64,000 nucleotides of DNA from Nelumbo lutea (GCA_022828595.1 JAKGHH010000001.1:211929848-211993847), one strand, 5' to 3'; counted from the first letter of the stretch, positions 20,713 to 34,500 are shown. Numbers and translations are program-made. The notes: generated by a model from the letters alone, not told the origin.

Positions 20713-21535
20713 TTTTGTATTTTCTTCTCTCATCCACCACCATAGGTATAAACATCGTTCTACACTTAAGAGTCCTTTATACTTCTTTCTATACCATTAT
20801 TGGTTAAGGAGGAAATCCAAACTCAACCATGAGGATGCTCTATTTTTAGATCGTCATGCTTTAGTTGTGAACTTTTCTCAAATTCTCTACAAATTCAACT
20901 ATTAATACACACTAGTTTCTTTCATTACATCCACTTGAGAACTCTTAAGTGGTTTTTCATTGAATTTCTAATAGTTGTCTTTCACACTTGAGGCCTAAAT
21001 CATGTACTATACGCTCCATTTATTGTCAACAGAGGGATCCTATTCGATTTTGTGTTTGAGTTGCTCATCATTTCCACCGCTGCATTTGTTGTTAGTGAGA
21101 ATGGTTAAACCGTTTTAATCGGTCCAAACTGATCAACCTGGTGCAAAAACCAATGTTAAAACACTCATAGGAGATATATTAAATTTTGTAATTACAGTGG
21201 GTCTTTCACTACAAATTAACGCATAGTCCTCATTGTCATGTTTTATATCAAGCCAAAGAAGAATGAATCATTTCTAAAGTTTCTTATGTTTGTTAGTACA
21301 ATAAAGACATTTAATATGGATCTCTTCCCAAAATGTGGTTTGTGGTTTGATTTTGATAAATATAAGAGAACAGTATGAATGAGAAAGATTACACCACATT
21401 TATAGACTAATAAAGATAAGACAATTCTAAACTATCACCAACTCTATCTTGACCTCTCTTCATCCTTATCTTAACCTAATCTCTTTATCTCATTACAACA
21501 TTCCCTAATATGCCCCATCAAATACATTGATAAAA
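20713..21535. other. Intergenic, no feature recognised
   Basis: No conserved coding or RNA signal was seen. The sequence is of ordinary AT-rich intergenic type. Confidence 0.4.
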
Positions 21536-21815
21536 AAAAAAAAGCAGTTGTAAGATGATAATAGCTTCCAATCTTCCAACTGTGTTCTAATGATGATATG
21601 GTGAATGATGACATGTCATGCCTGCTACTCCAAGGAAAGAGTCTTTATGGGCTACACGGGGATCAAAGATCTTCATGTGTTTGATAAAAAAAAAAAAAAA
21701 AGCTTCCAATCTTCCAACCGTTCTGCAATGATGATGTGGCAAGTGAATGATAACATGTTAGTTCTGCTACTTCAGGGAAAGAGCCTTTATGGGCTACTAA
21801 AAATAGGCCAAAACA
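21536..21815 (+). repeat. Imperfect tandem duplication of about 135 bp, each copy starting with an A run
   Basis: AGCTTCCAATCTTCCAAC occurs near 21565 and again near 21701. Each is preceded by a poly(A) run and followed by TGATGATRTGG, AACATGT-like and CTTTATGGGCTAC blocks in the same order. Confidence 0.75.
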
Positions 21816-22069
21816 GGCCAAGAAGAGAGTTCATTGAGTTAACTAAAATGTTTATATGGGCTAACTTCTTAGTCAAGATGAAATGGGCCAACAATGGCCA
21901 ATAAGGACCACATCGGGTCAACAAAATGTCTGCATAGACAATGCCTCTATGGGCCAAAGTAAGAATGCCATAATGGGATTAACTTTTTTTTACCTTTTTT
22001 CTATTAAAATGAGCCCATAAGCCAAAATCATGCTTTATGGCAGTAAGGGGCTTCAATGGACATAAAATA

Positions 22070-22522
22070 GGGTAAATTACATATAGGTACCCTATACTTT
22101 GGAGTAGTAATAGATAGGTATCCTAAACTTTCAATTGTAACATTTGAGTACCCTGAACTCTCAAAAATATACACTTGGGTCCATTTGTTAGTATTCCGTC
22201 AGTTAAGCAAATATCCTTCTCGCATATATTTCTGAAATCATTTTCAGGTGAACCAATGTCTCCCCACAATGACAATCTCACATGGACAGTAAATAACATA
22301 TTCAAAATTTCCCTTTAGTGATGATTTTACTTTGCAAAATGATCTCAAAAATACACGAGAAGGGTATTTTTGACATTATGTAATGTTTAATTGATGAAAT
22401 ACTAACAATGGATCCCAATATCTATTTTTTTAAGTCCAAGATACTCAAGTATTGCAATTAAAAGTTTAGGATACGTATCTATCACTACCCTCAAATACAA
22501 GGTACCTATTTATAATTTACCC
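22070..22522. mobile_element. Mutator-like hairpin MITE (453 bp)
   Basis: The ends GGGTAAATTACATATAGGTA and (reverse complement) GGGTAAATTATAAATAGGTA continue as long inverted arms of about 180 bp, so nearly the whole element folds back. The flanks CATAAAATA (22061-22069) and CTTAAAATA (22523-22531) match at 8 of 9 positions, fitting a 9-bp Mutator-type duplication. Confidence 0.8.
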
Positions 22523-22531
22523 CTTAAAATA

Positions 22532-23330
22532 TAATGAGATGGGCCTCTGTTGGCTGAATTAGAGAAGAGCAACAATATAATTAAGTCTTCTTCTTTTTCT
22601 AAAACCGCCATATTATCTTTCCTAAGGATGCTATCATAAGCTTTCTCTCAATTATTAAAACCTATAAGATCTCTTTTCTTCTCTCTAAAACTTTTGTAGT
22701 AATCATCTTAATGGAAAGCTTCCAAGGTTGATGCCATTGAATAAACCCAAATTCATTTTCTAATATACATGTTGCATGTAGTAACCTTTGTGTAATTATT
22801 TTCTCCTAATTTGTCTCTAAACTGTACTAATTTTTTTTCCTTTCAGATTTACCCATTTAATTCTTCAATATTTTATTAATGTTATGCTATTTTAATATTA
22901 TTCTATGATTATTTTACGGTTATGTTATTAATAAACTTTACACATATTTTTATATCTTATAAATATTTTATCATATTATTATTATTATTTTAGTTTATTT
23001 TTTCCACCATTTTAATTTAATTTTATGTTATTGCTATTTTACTATTATTTTATTAATTTTTTACTATTTCATTATTTATTTAATATTTTATTAACAGTTT
23101 ATTTATTATTAATGATTATTGTTTTGTTACATTTTCATAATAATTTTATTATTATTATTTCATGCATTTATTAATATTTTATAAATATTTTGTCATTTCA
23201 TAATTAATTTAATATTACTTTTCTATTATTTTATTATGTTAATATTTCGTATTAATAAAAATAATAAAATTTGCAATATCTCCATATAAGATTCCATACA
23301 AGATTCATCTAATGTCTTATAAATGATCAC
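22532..23330. other. AT-rich intergenic DNA with ATT-type low complexity
   Basis: The stretch 22850-23280 is dominated by ATTATT/TTTAAT low-complexity sequence. No gene was seen. Confidence 0.6.
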
Positions 23331-23339
23331 GAAAGAATG

Positions 23340-24604
23340 GTCTGAATTCTGAAGTCAGACCTTTTCGGTCAAAAGATGGAGGCCTGAGCCATTGACGTTC
23401 ATTCCATATGTATTGACTGTTTTACCCCTATCGAAAGTGTCTTTTTACTTTTACCGTTTCCTACTTAGTTCCTTGACAATTTTACATTACTAGTTCTAGT
23501 TCCAGATGATACATATGGTGCTCTTGAAGATTAGACCGTTTGGTTTAATCATAATCATATCTTTAGACCGTTTGGTTGCTCTTGAAGATTCGTTGTGGAC
23601 ACATCCCAAGGTCTGATGGTTATTTTGATCCAGACACATCCCAAGGTCCAAGGAAAAGTTTGATTGGATGATCGAGACCGTTTGATCCGGGGACCACTAG
23701 AAGAAGGTTGCCGTGAAGTTACGTTAATGAAATGAGGGTATTTTCGTCAAGTAAAAGTTGATGGAAGGTGATTTTCGTAAAACAGTGCGTACCTTTTGTT
23801 TCTCTGCGTTGCGGGGTGGTTGTAGCTTCGGATCCTTCACGCTAGAAGTCGTCTTCATCTTTAGCAGAAAGCCATAAAGCTTCTGCAGTTAAAGAGACTA
23901 GAGAGTCGCTTGGGAGATATTTTTCTCGGGAGCAAGGATCTTAGCTGCCACACGCTAGGGTTTCTAGTTTTGGTAGGTTATCAGGAATCTGTAAAGTAGG
24001 CGGATTCTTGGGTTTTAGCTTTTAGTACGGGAAGTGGTGTTACTAGGATTTTCGGGCACGGATCGGTGGATTTATAAGCTTCGCCGGTGTTGGCAATTTG
24101 CAGCACGAGGTAGAACTTATGACTAGGGTTTGTTTATGGTTCTTGGGTTCTGGCATTTGTTTTTCGGAGTTTCGAAGATTAGAGGCGGAATTGAAAGAGT
24201 GGGAGAGTTGATCTATGGTTTGGTGGGGCTATGCTTGAGCTGCGTGGTTTAGGTTTGGTTCTTGGAAAAGTGGTGGAAGCCTAAAAGTTATTGGTTGGGG
24301 AGGATTCCGACATGGGTTTTGAGTTTTCTGTGGATGGGAGAGCGTTGACTTTTTGTTCCAGGGTTTGTAGTAGCTTGGGGGTTTGTGCGGCTTCGTGTTC
24401 AGTGCAGTGTAGGCATTCGGGTTCTATTTATTGAAGTTTTGTTTTGTTTCTTCAGTTCCGAATGTAATTGATTTTGATGGTTGGTGGTTCTTTGTTTTGG
24501 ACGTTTTCTTTTTTGGGGAAAAGAAATATTTGGTCGATTGAATCTGTGACATCTGTTGTTAATTGTTATACGTGGCTAATGGAAAGATTGATTTTGGTGT
24601 AGTG
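23340..24604 (+). promoter_or_regulatory. Putative promoter and 5' leader of the NLP gene
   Basis: This non-coding stretch precedes the NLP start codon. Composition changes from AT-rich to balanced at about 23.4 kb. It holds three copies of GACCGTTTG and two of GACACATCCCAAGGTC at 23527-23690. Two telo-box motifs (TAGGGTTT) lie at 23956-23963 and 24124-24131; these are common near the start of plant transcripts. The transcription start and any leader intron cannot be placed from sequence alone. Confidence 0.45.
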
Positions 24605-25564
24605 ATGGAATACCCATTTCAGCCAAGAGAAAACGGAGTTAATTATTGGACTTCTTCGTCAGCTCATATGGAGGGTTTTCCATCGGTGGAAGGTGGAACG
24701 AGGAATCCCATCTCTGAGGACTCATTTAACGGTCTTTCAGAATTCATTAATTCTGATACTTATGTTGATTTCTGCACCAGTCTCTCATCTGCAGACCTGG
24801 TTCTACCATCCAATGGGTTGAGCTCTGTTCCACCAATTCCAAGTAATTTTGCTTCTGCAATTCCATACAATTACTCAGCACAAATAAGTGGTGTCTTACC
24901 TGTAAATAATGGGGATCCTCTCGGTACTGTTGGAAGTTCTTCAAGCTGTGCTGACAAAACGGTATTTCAGCAAATGGGCACACAAATTGGGTTTTCTTTG
25001 AGTTCTTCTGATGCTGATGATTTGGATGGTAAACAGAACAATGGTTATTTTCCCCAACCAAGCATTTCGGGTTCAGGAAATCATATAATATCTAGGTCGA
25101 TTGGGTGGTTACCTGCTGAGCAGATGCTTAAGGCATTATCCTTGTTTAAAGAATCATCCGGAGGGGGGATTCTTGCACAATTTTGGGTTCCTATTAAGCA
25201 TGGAAATGACTTTGTTTTGAGCACTTGCGACCAACCCTACCTGCTAGACAAAATTCTTTCAGGGTATCGTGATGCATCAAGGGCATTTACTTTCTCCCCA
25301 AGAGAAGTACCCGGTTCTTTTCTTGGGCTTCCTGGGCGTGTTTTTATCTCTAAAATGCCAGAATGGACTTCAAATGTAGTCTATTATAACAAGACCGAAT
25401 ACTTGCGGTTAAAACATGCAATTGATCATCAAGTCCGTGGATCTCTTGCTCTACCAGTTTTCAGTCCCCATCACAGGTCGTGTTTTGCTGTTCTTGAGCT
25501 TGTCACTGTGAAAGAAAAACCCAATTTTGATGAAGAGATGGAAACTGCTTGCCGTGCCCTTGAG
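24605..25564 (+). CDS. NLP exon 1 (N-terminus and first part of the nitrate-responsive domain)
   Basis: The start is the ATG at 24605. An in-frame extension to 24563 lacks a good start and is leader sequence. The exon ends CRALE before GTTAGTTT; the frame stays open past it only by read-through to 25672. It has 320 codons and ends in phase 0. Confidence 0.93.
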
Positions 25565-28500
25565 GTTAGTTTTATCTGTCTGTCCTTTAGTTATGGCTCC
25601 CGATCTCCACTGTTTATTCTTTTTTACTTTAAGTTAATTCACCAACATGAATTGTTTCTTGCATTCCTTTAAAGCTTTTGGGCTAGATCTTTTGGTGCTT
25701 GTATACTTAAGATTAGGGCTTCAATTTCAGTTACTCATTATACTGGTTTGTGCCTTAGGTTCCTGTGTTGAGAAAACCTCTGTTTCTGATCTATGTGCTA
25801 TGACTATATATAATATGCTATCTGGTTGTTTGTGTTGATTTTATTTTGTTGGGGGGGGGGGGTAGCCAAGTCTCTACAACCCAGGTGCAGGCGGATTCGA
25901 TCCCAAGTCTCCGCTACGACCACTAGGAGACCTTACCAACCTTGCTTGTTTGTGTTGATTTGTGCATTTAAAGTTTTTATCACCCTGAACCATGGGACTG
26001 GAGCATTGCACTCATGAAATAATAATTTCACTAGCTAATGGGGATAAGAAGAAAAGATGAGAATTGCACTCATGAAATAATAATTTCACTAGCTAATGGG
26101 GATAAGAAGAAAAGATGAGAATTTAATCCATTCTCTTCCTTTCTCTTTTCCCTCCCCCTTCCAATTTAGCTACATCCATCCCTGCCCATATTTGATCGTG
26201 TTTTATTCTGTTTTGTTTCTTTCTCTTCCCTCAAGCTTCTCAAGAAATGTTTCGGCTATCTCTTCTTCCCCTAGGATCTTCTCCCCTTGGGGAGAATACT
26301 CTCAACACCTTCACTATCTCAATCTCGCTATTAATCACCTAGCACACCTCTACCTTTTTATTCATTTTCCTTGCCTTATTTATATCTAGATTTGTTGTCC
26401 CCTTCTTTCAGCTATCTTATCCTTGATCTTTGCCTCCACTAAATTTCTTCTCTTCTGATCACCTTCTTCCACATTTTTCTCAAGTCAGCTCTTCTTTCTC
26501 TACTTGTTTCATCTAAGGTACCATTCTACTCCCTTAGATCTAGCTCATCTAATTTAGTAAGAATCTTGCTTTTCTCTTCTTCAAAGGCTTTAAATTCCAA
26601 TTTTCCCCAAGATTTTAAATTTCTTTTTAAGAATTTTAATTTTTGTTACAGTCGCAAACCAGCCCAACCTTCTTGTTGAAGTCTTTGTGCAAGCCCACAT
26701 CTTTTCAAGTCTGAAAGGGGACTTTCCTTTGAAAACCATTTCTGTTCTCAACACAATTGGCCAATGATCTGAAGTGCAAATGTGCAATGAGGACGGATTC
26801 TTGGATCAGATTGGGGAACCTCTCCACCCAGTCCGGAGAGACTAGAAATCTGTCAAGTCTGCAACTTATAGCATTTTCTTGCATATTGGACCAAGTGAAC
26901 AGGCCATTGTTAAGGGGGAGATCGCACAAGTCTTGTCTAGGTACGAATCTAGAAAAGTTCCTCATGCTTCTGGTCAGAGCTCTGCCATTAAAAATGCTCT
27001 TAGCAGAACTTTATGATATTGAAGTCCCCTCCTATACACCAAGGAAGGTCTTCAGACTCATTTGAAGAGTCCAGTTCATCCCAGAACCTTTCTCTTTCTG
27101 AGGGTGAGTTAGGGCCATACACCCCAGTCAAAATCCAATTAGACCCATCTTTTTTATTGGTGAATAAGACAGAAATTGAGAAATCTTGTTTATCAACCTC
27201 CAAGCCAGAAATCTTATCTTCATTCCAAGCTAGAATAATACCACCTGCAGAGCCAACTGCAGGAACAACAACCCATTTTCCCTCTTACTCCCCAAATTGC
27301 TTTCATAAGTTTTCTATCTACTATCTTTTTTTTTTTTTTTTTAATTCTTGTAAAATGATGGTATTGGGGTTTTCTCTTTTAAGAGTTTCTTTCACTAGAC
27401 TCCTTTTGAGCTGACCTCCCAAGTCCTTGACATTCCAACTTAAAATCTTCATTGAACCTTACTCACCGAATTTCCCTTATTCATTCTATTGCCGGCTGAT
27501 CTGCAATCCAACATACCCCATTGAAGCCTCTTTAATTCCCTTTTTTTTTCACTCCTCTCTTGATTTTTCCCATTTTTTTTATGAATCTCTTAATTTTTCC
27601 CATTTATGATAATTCCTTTCTTATTTGGTCCCTGTTTTTTGTCACTTTTCTCTCTTCTTTCAATCCCCAAAAATCTGGTTCTCTCTGAAGTTCCTTCATC
27701 CAGAGGCTCCTTCCTACCAAAACAATTTTGTGTATCTACCTTCACCTTAGTCTGGACTTCTAGGTATTGTTTGTCTCTCTGCTTTGATTGGGAAGGCCCT
27801 CCATTTGGACCTGAAAAGAAAGAGGAAGAATGATTGTAGTGAGATACAGGAGAGAAAGTAGAGACCCGAGAATTGATAAGAATAGAAGGGGAGGGATAAA
27901 TCCTTAAAGGCGGTTGAGGGTTGTGAAGGGCCTTAGGAGGAAAAGCTGGTAAGTTTCTTCCTTGTCTATTTGCAAGGCTGTCTGAATCTGAAGTAATCTC
28001 GTAGTTCGGATTGACTAGCTGCACTTTTTCGAATAACTCCACACTCCCTTGGACTTCCTTCCCTACAAACAGATTTTTTGCCCTTTCAAGAGCTAGCTCC
28101 TGAGGGTCAGGCTTAATCTCCGTTGTGTATGATCTTAAGTCTTTGCCCGAGTCATCCTCTTCACTTTGAGAGGAAAAACCAGAACTCACCAATGGAGTCG
28201 GAGACCTGTAAACATCTCCCTTTTGACACCCTAAGCTGGGTGGTGTTTTGGGCACCAATGTACCAGTAAAGGAGGGGGGTTTCATGTGGGCTTGAGAAGC
28301 TTGGGTCGTCCTTTGCAAGAGGAACCTGGGCCTTGGAAAAGTGGCCCAAGACTTTGAAGCGGTTGGATCTTGGGTCGGGTTTAGAAGCTTGGGTCTTAGA
28401 GTCCAACAAGAAAGCTTACCAGTTAACTAGAGATTGAGGGGGTTTCATCAGGGGGCTTTTTAAAATTTGAACTTTCTGTTTTTAAGAGGCTTGATTCAAC

Positions 28501-31500
28501 CTAGCTTTTGCCCTACTATTAAGATGATGGTCTACCCTGACCTTAAAAGGGAAATTTTGCGCCTACCCTACGGCTTGAAGTCCCACCACTGACTTTGCTT
28601 TTGAGCTACGAAAACTTCCTGAGGTGGCAAGCAGCTGATCAACAAAAGAAGTTTCGCCATGTGGTCGGGTGCTGTTAGGGTGAGTTGGCTCAGGGAGATG
28701 AATAGGGGACTTGTTCGTCTTCTCCACCTCCACTGAGTGGTAGAACCAGGCATTCCTATTGAGCAGAGGTATCAAACAGGGGATAGCATGTATACTATGG
28801 TTCCACACCTTGATTCTAGCAAACTTCAACTCGGAGAAGTCCATTGTTCCAGGATTGACCTTTTCAAGGTCTCCACAAAGACCTCCTATCAGAAATCTCA
28901 TTCGCCCATAGGCGGAATGGTAACCTTCGAATTTTTAACCAGTCTTTGAAGCTCAAAAGATCAGGGACTGCATTTACCATTGCTCACCAATGTTCTAACT
29001 TGATCCAGTCATTGTACACAGGAACTGTCTCTTGTCTAACACAGGCTAGCACCAACTCTTCCGTAGGAGTAAAACCCATGGCTCTGTTTTCTTCAAAAGG
29101 AATTAATTTCAGGAGAACTTTTGAATGGAGGTTAGCAGACAGGCCTAACTCCACTTCTCTGCAGTTCAGCATTTGAGGCTTAGTGCAAACAAATGCAAGT
29201 TTCCAACTACTGAAAGGTTTATCCTGATGGACGACTGAAATATAAGCTGAACTTCCTGCTTCAATGGTTCTACTTTTTCTATCTAGCGGAGGAAAGAGGT
29301 CCAGGGAGAACTTTAGGACTACAAAACAAGCTTAGCAGTTGGTTAAAAACTTCCCAACCACTTTTGGCTGGTTCTTCGGGGATGCAGATGCTTCTTACCT
29401 TATCTGATTTCCCCTAGCTGCTCAGTTGAACTTACCAGCCACCTTTGTCGAGAGTATATCCTCCTGTTGCAAGGAAATCCTTGTCCAAGCTCCCCTGCCT
29501 CTTTTTGTCCCTAGAAACTCTTCTTATTGGTTGAAACCTCTTCGTTCTACTTTGAAAGTCTTTGAGCCTACTACTGTGAATCTTTTCTCCATTCCAGCTG
29601 ATTATGATGGACATAACTTGCAAATGCTGATTGATCAGCCAAACCAAGTGATCTTCATTGACCTTATTTCATCATGTAACAACATGCTTGGAACTTAAAT
29701 GAAGCAATCTCCATGCTGCCTCCACAATGAAGTGATCTCCATTGTCCTTACCTTTTTTGGACTGTCAACATCAAGTTCTTGATTGCTGAAGTTGTGTGTT
29801 TATCTCTAGGTTGGAAGTTGAAGGTGGCTCTTGAATAATCCTGTGGATATGGATCAAGCCCTCAAAATTATCTGGTTCAGTCTTCATAGGTGAGCGGACT
29901 ATCCGAAATAGAGGGACGAATCATGAGTGTGTCCACTTTAGCTTTCAAGTGATTGAACTGATGTTGCTTGGAGTTGGAGGTGTCCAGCTTCGGTTTCTGA
30001 TTGGCGTACAAAAATGGCAATGGATTTTACTCAAATGGCGGTAGATGGAGAAGCACTTTGGTTTGGTCGGTGATGAGGTGCTTAGTGGCTGTGGCAATGG
30101 CTAGTGGTAGTATTGATTCGGTGATGGTGTTGGAAAATAGCTGACGACAGGAAGGAAGAGGGAATATAGGAACCCTCCGCATCTCCTCTGCTATTCTCTA
30201 TCTTCTCAGTGTCCAATCTCTTCTCTATTGTTTGAACCCCCCCTTTCGGTGTTCTCTACTATCTCAGGGTTGGTTGGACCCACTGGATCTCTAAATCCCT
30301 CATTGTTTGGTGTTACATGAGCTGCGTTGATTGAGCTTCTGCCTTATTCATATGCACCTCCTGATCTTCGCAGTTGGATTTTTAACATCTATTCCTGTTG
30401 TCTTACCAAAAGTTACATTATCACCCTCCTCTTCTTGTACCTCTGATACCTCATCTTCCTCTCTGTTGTCAAAGTATCAATATAATTTTTATTCCCAGCT
30501 TTTTGTGAATATCCAATGCATGATTTAGTTATATACTTCCTCTGGACATCATCTCCCAAAACAGAATTTTGATATTCTCCTTAGAATGAGAAGCGACTTC
30601 TTCAACATGAATCGATGTTACATTTTCTTTGGTGGATCTACATCAATTCAGCTTTTCAGGATTATCTCCTAGTGATCCACTCTCAAGAGCTCACAAGAAA
30701 TATGTTCTGGGATCTTTTTTTGTTTGCTCAAATGAAAGACATGAACTAGAGATTTTATGAAAGCGATCCACTCTGTTAAACTTATTGGAAGGACCCATCC
30801 CACAAATGCCACTTTCAAACTGGAAAAATACTTGGTGATATGTACCAATGATGATTCTTGCAATTGTCCCTTATAACAGCCTTAACACACTTTCCTTCGC
30901 CATATGTTTGCAAGGACATCTCTAAAAGATCATGGGCAGAGCCTGAATCATGACCCTGAATGCCATTTCCACGTCAGCCAAAATTTTACTCCAATTTTCT
31001 TATTGCAATCTCAAAACTCCCCCCTATCCAGGTCTCATATCATGACTAACTGTTCTTCAAATTGAGTTTCATGATGAACTTAGCTATATCATCATTTGTC
31101 ATAATATTAAACCTTTTTCTATGAAAAGATGAAGCTATTCTCTCGTATTAGGCATCTACCAAGATGGTCCACTCACCCAAAGATGCCACTTCCACATCAA
31201 TTTGAAAACTACCATTCTCATCTAACATTCTAACCTGATAGATTTGCCACTGGCCACCTTTATTCCTTCTTCAAACCCACATTTTTATTTCCTTCTTTTT
31301 TTTTTTTTATCTTTTGTGCTTTCTAATAGACCACTATTTTCCTCCACAGATCTGCTTATTTTATGAGATGATAGTTGTTTTGCTCCCTTACCTCCCAAGA
31401 TCTGCTCATACACAAAATGGAATAAATAAATATGAAATTATTAAAGAAGTGTTCCAACAGCTGTATATGAACTTTCCATGTGAACAATGGATCCCATGCC

Positions 31501-34500
31501 TGAGATCTAAATCATATGTCCAAAATCTCTCCTAACAATCTCTAATGAAAGATTACGGTGCTGTTTGGAAAGTCTTTTTTGAAAGATTCTTTGGAAGATT
31601 TGACAACCAAAAGATGTAGCGTGTGTTTGGAACTGTGGGCATTTATTGAATAAACGCTGCCACTTCAGCATTTCCCCCATTATGTGAATCCGTACGCATA
31701 GGGATTTGCAAAAGTAGATTTCGGTTTATGTGCGCGCCTACCATTGGGGGATGCTTCATTTTAGCTCTTCCCCCAACGGGTAGGTGTTTATTCACTGCTT
31801 TTCTGATGTGGCGCCTAATGGAACTTAATGGCGCCTAAGTGTCAATAAACGGGTTCATCATTGCTTTTCTTGGTTTTCGAAACAAATCAGGTACAAAACA
31901 TTTAGTCAATAAACACCCATGGTTCCAAACACATACATAGTGAGCTTTTACATAACGATCTTGGCAGCCCAAAGATCATTTGGTTGGAGGCGCATCTTTC
32001 TGCTCGAAGACGAGACTTGAGTAAGCGAAAAAAAGGCGAAAAGCTTCACTTCTAGCTTCCCGAAATAAGCTTGAATTGAGCTTCTCACGTCTTTATGGGG
32101 TGCAGTCTTTTGGCAGAAAGATCTTCCCCCAACCAAACGGGAAAAGACGAAAACACAAGCTGCCGGGCTTCTAAATCCAAATGGGGCCTACATTCCTCAA
32201 CTATCTAAATTCCTATATTAAGTTCCTTCCTTATCCAAGGAAAAGTTTGGGTTCCATCACTAGCAACTTTGCATTCTAAGAGACCTAATCTGGTAAACAT
32301 GTATATCCCCAATCCAAAATCCTACTATTGCAGCAATATTTTGTTCTTGATTACCTCCTCTAATTAAGAAACTTACTATTTGTATTTTAGCCTTTTTAAA
32401 ATTTTCTCCTAGTAAAAAAACAATATGTTGTATTTTGTTGATGCGACCAAGAAGTTGTAATTTGAATCTGGTTAAGGGGCATGCTTGTAATTTGAATAAT
32501 ATAATATGTAAGTCAATAATAAGGGGTGTGAGAACCAAGAAAGATTCTCAACCCCTATTTTATTCTCAAGCAGACTGCAACTAGTTGCAATTCTGAATTG
32601 TCTCATTAATTAAGAAACCTTAATATTTTCCTATTACCTCAAATAACTTGTTAACTTTGCTGGAGCTGGAGGGGTCTTCAAATTTACCACATGCACAATG
32701 GATTCCACTATCCATGTCTTACTTCTAAAACCAATCAAACTACAACTACATTTTTCTAATCTTTTCTAGTTTAATGCCACATCAATCTTATCTTTCTCCT
32801 CTCACTTCTACATTTCTCTATTCGATTTTCATTTCTCAATCAATAATTCTACTTCAACATGGATTCTCCATATTCTATTCTGTAAGACTACTAGCCTTCT
32901 CAATATAAATTTAACTAAATTTGAACACATAGCAAACATTCAACAGAAAAAGGAAGTATTAGAGGGTTGAGGAGGAAAAACAAGATGAAGGTTTTCTAGT
33001 GAAGCATTACATTTTATTTTTAAATTTTTAATCCTTCCCTTCTTTGCTTTATCTATCTTTGATTCATTAACAAATTGAGCAAAGTTTGGCTTCTTTAAAC
33101 AAAAGTTGCCAATACTTGATATTTGATTGGAATTTGGCAGGCTCATGCGATTTTTCATTGGTAAATTTAGTGGTTTATCGTGAGTAGAATTTCTGAATCA
33201 ATAAAAAAGGAAAAAAGTGCAGTAAGTTTGAGAGAAAAGTAAGAGAGAAGTACAGGGAAAGAGAAAGAACTGAGGGAAGAAAAGGAAGAGGGAAACAAAA
33301 AGGTGTGTGCCACCCCCTTGAACTTTACATAATAACTGTGCACAGTGACCATCATACCCTTGGACTGCCCATAGATATAGCGACTAAACAAATACAAAAA
33401 TAAAATAAGAGCAATTTTTTAAAACATGAAGGGATGATGCAAGGCGTTCTACTACCTAGAGGCTTGAGGCATAGTTCAGAACGCAAGAGCTGTAAACCTC
33501 ATGAACGCAAAGAAGCATAAGCCTCCTTAAGAGGAGGGGATGAGGAGGAAGCCTCCTTCCCTTCCCTTTTCTTTAATTTCTTTTCTCTTGTTTAGCATGC
33601 TTCATGAAAAAGGCATATGAGCCGTATGCCTCTTGCACTTGAGATGTATGCCCTAGTAAAGATGTCAGATAGCTGCATGGTAGATGTAATATAGGGTAAC
33701 ATACTTTGCCTAAGGACAAAGAAAATTAAAATCTGGTGGGGTGAGGAAAGCCCACGGAATAGAAAGAAAGGTGTTAGGTTCACGAGGAAGCTTAATGCCT
33801 TAAAAGGGAAGATCAAGGCTTGGAACAAGGAGCAATTTGGAAGGCTTGAAGAAATCCAAGGAAGATTTTCCTCTAGAATTGAGGCCCTAGACAAAAAAGA
33901 AGCAATGAGGGAAATGAGTCAGCAGGAAAGAGAAGAAAGGTGGAAGCTGAAAGTGGAACTGGGAGATTTTTTGTGTAAAGAAGAAAAGTGGTGTCAGATC
34001 AGTGATTATATTATTCTGATGAGTTTGTGATATCAAAGTTGATTTCATCAAATGGTGGATCTTAGTATGTTATTCATCCCAGGTTCATTAGCTAGCATGC
34101 ACATTATTCTCTATCTATCGCAACCAAGAATATGAGTTTTCTTCATTGATTCCAACACAAAGACTGCATAAATATACATGTCACTTATGTTCACAAATAG
34201 TACATGGATGTATATGACCTCTAACCTAACCCTTGAAATTATGTGCAGGCTGTGAACTTGAGGACCACTGCACCGCCTCGAGTTCATTCACAGGTATTCA
34301 TGAATAGATGTTTTAATGATGTTGGTTCACAAAAATAGATAAAAGGGAGAAATTTGCTAATTTTTCTTTTTCTCTGGAAATATGGTGCCGTGCACTCATT
34401 ATTGAGTATTCTGTTATTTTACAGTCCCTCTCGAAGAGCCAAAGAGCTGCCTTGGCTGAGATAGCTGATATCCTAAAAGCAGTTTGTCATGCACATAGTC

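Larger units (their letters stand above)
25565..34248 (+). other. NLP intron 1 (8.7 kb), packed with repeats
   Basis: It is bounded by GTTAGT and TATGTGCAG. Inside are a SINE-like repeat, a 58-bp tandem duplication, a LINE on the antisense strand, a nest of TIR elements at 31.6-32.2 kb and a sense-strand LINE piece at 33.7-34.0 kb. The stretches 25938-26004, 30300-31550 and 32190-33700 contain weak LINE ORF1-like remnants or nothing recognisable. Confidence 0.85.
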
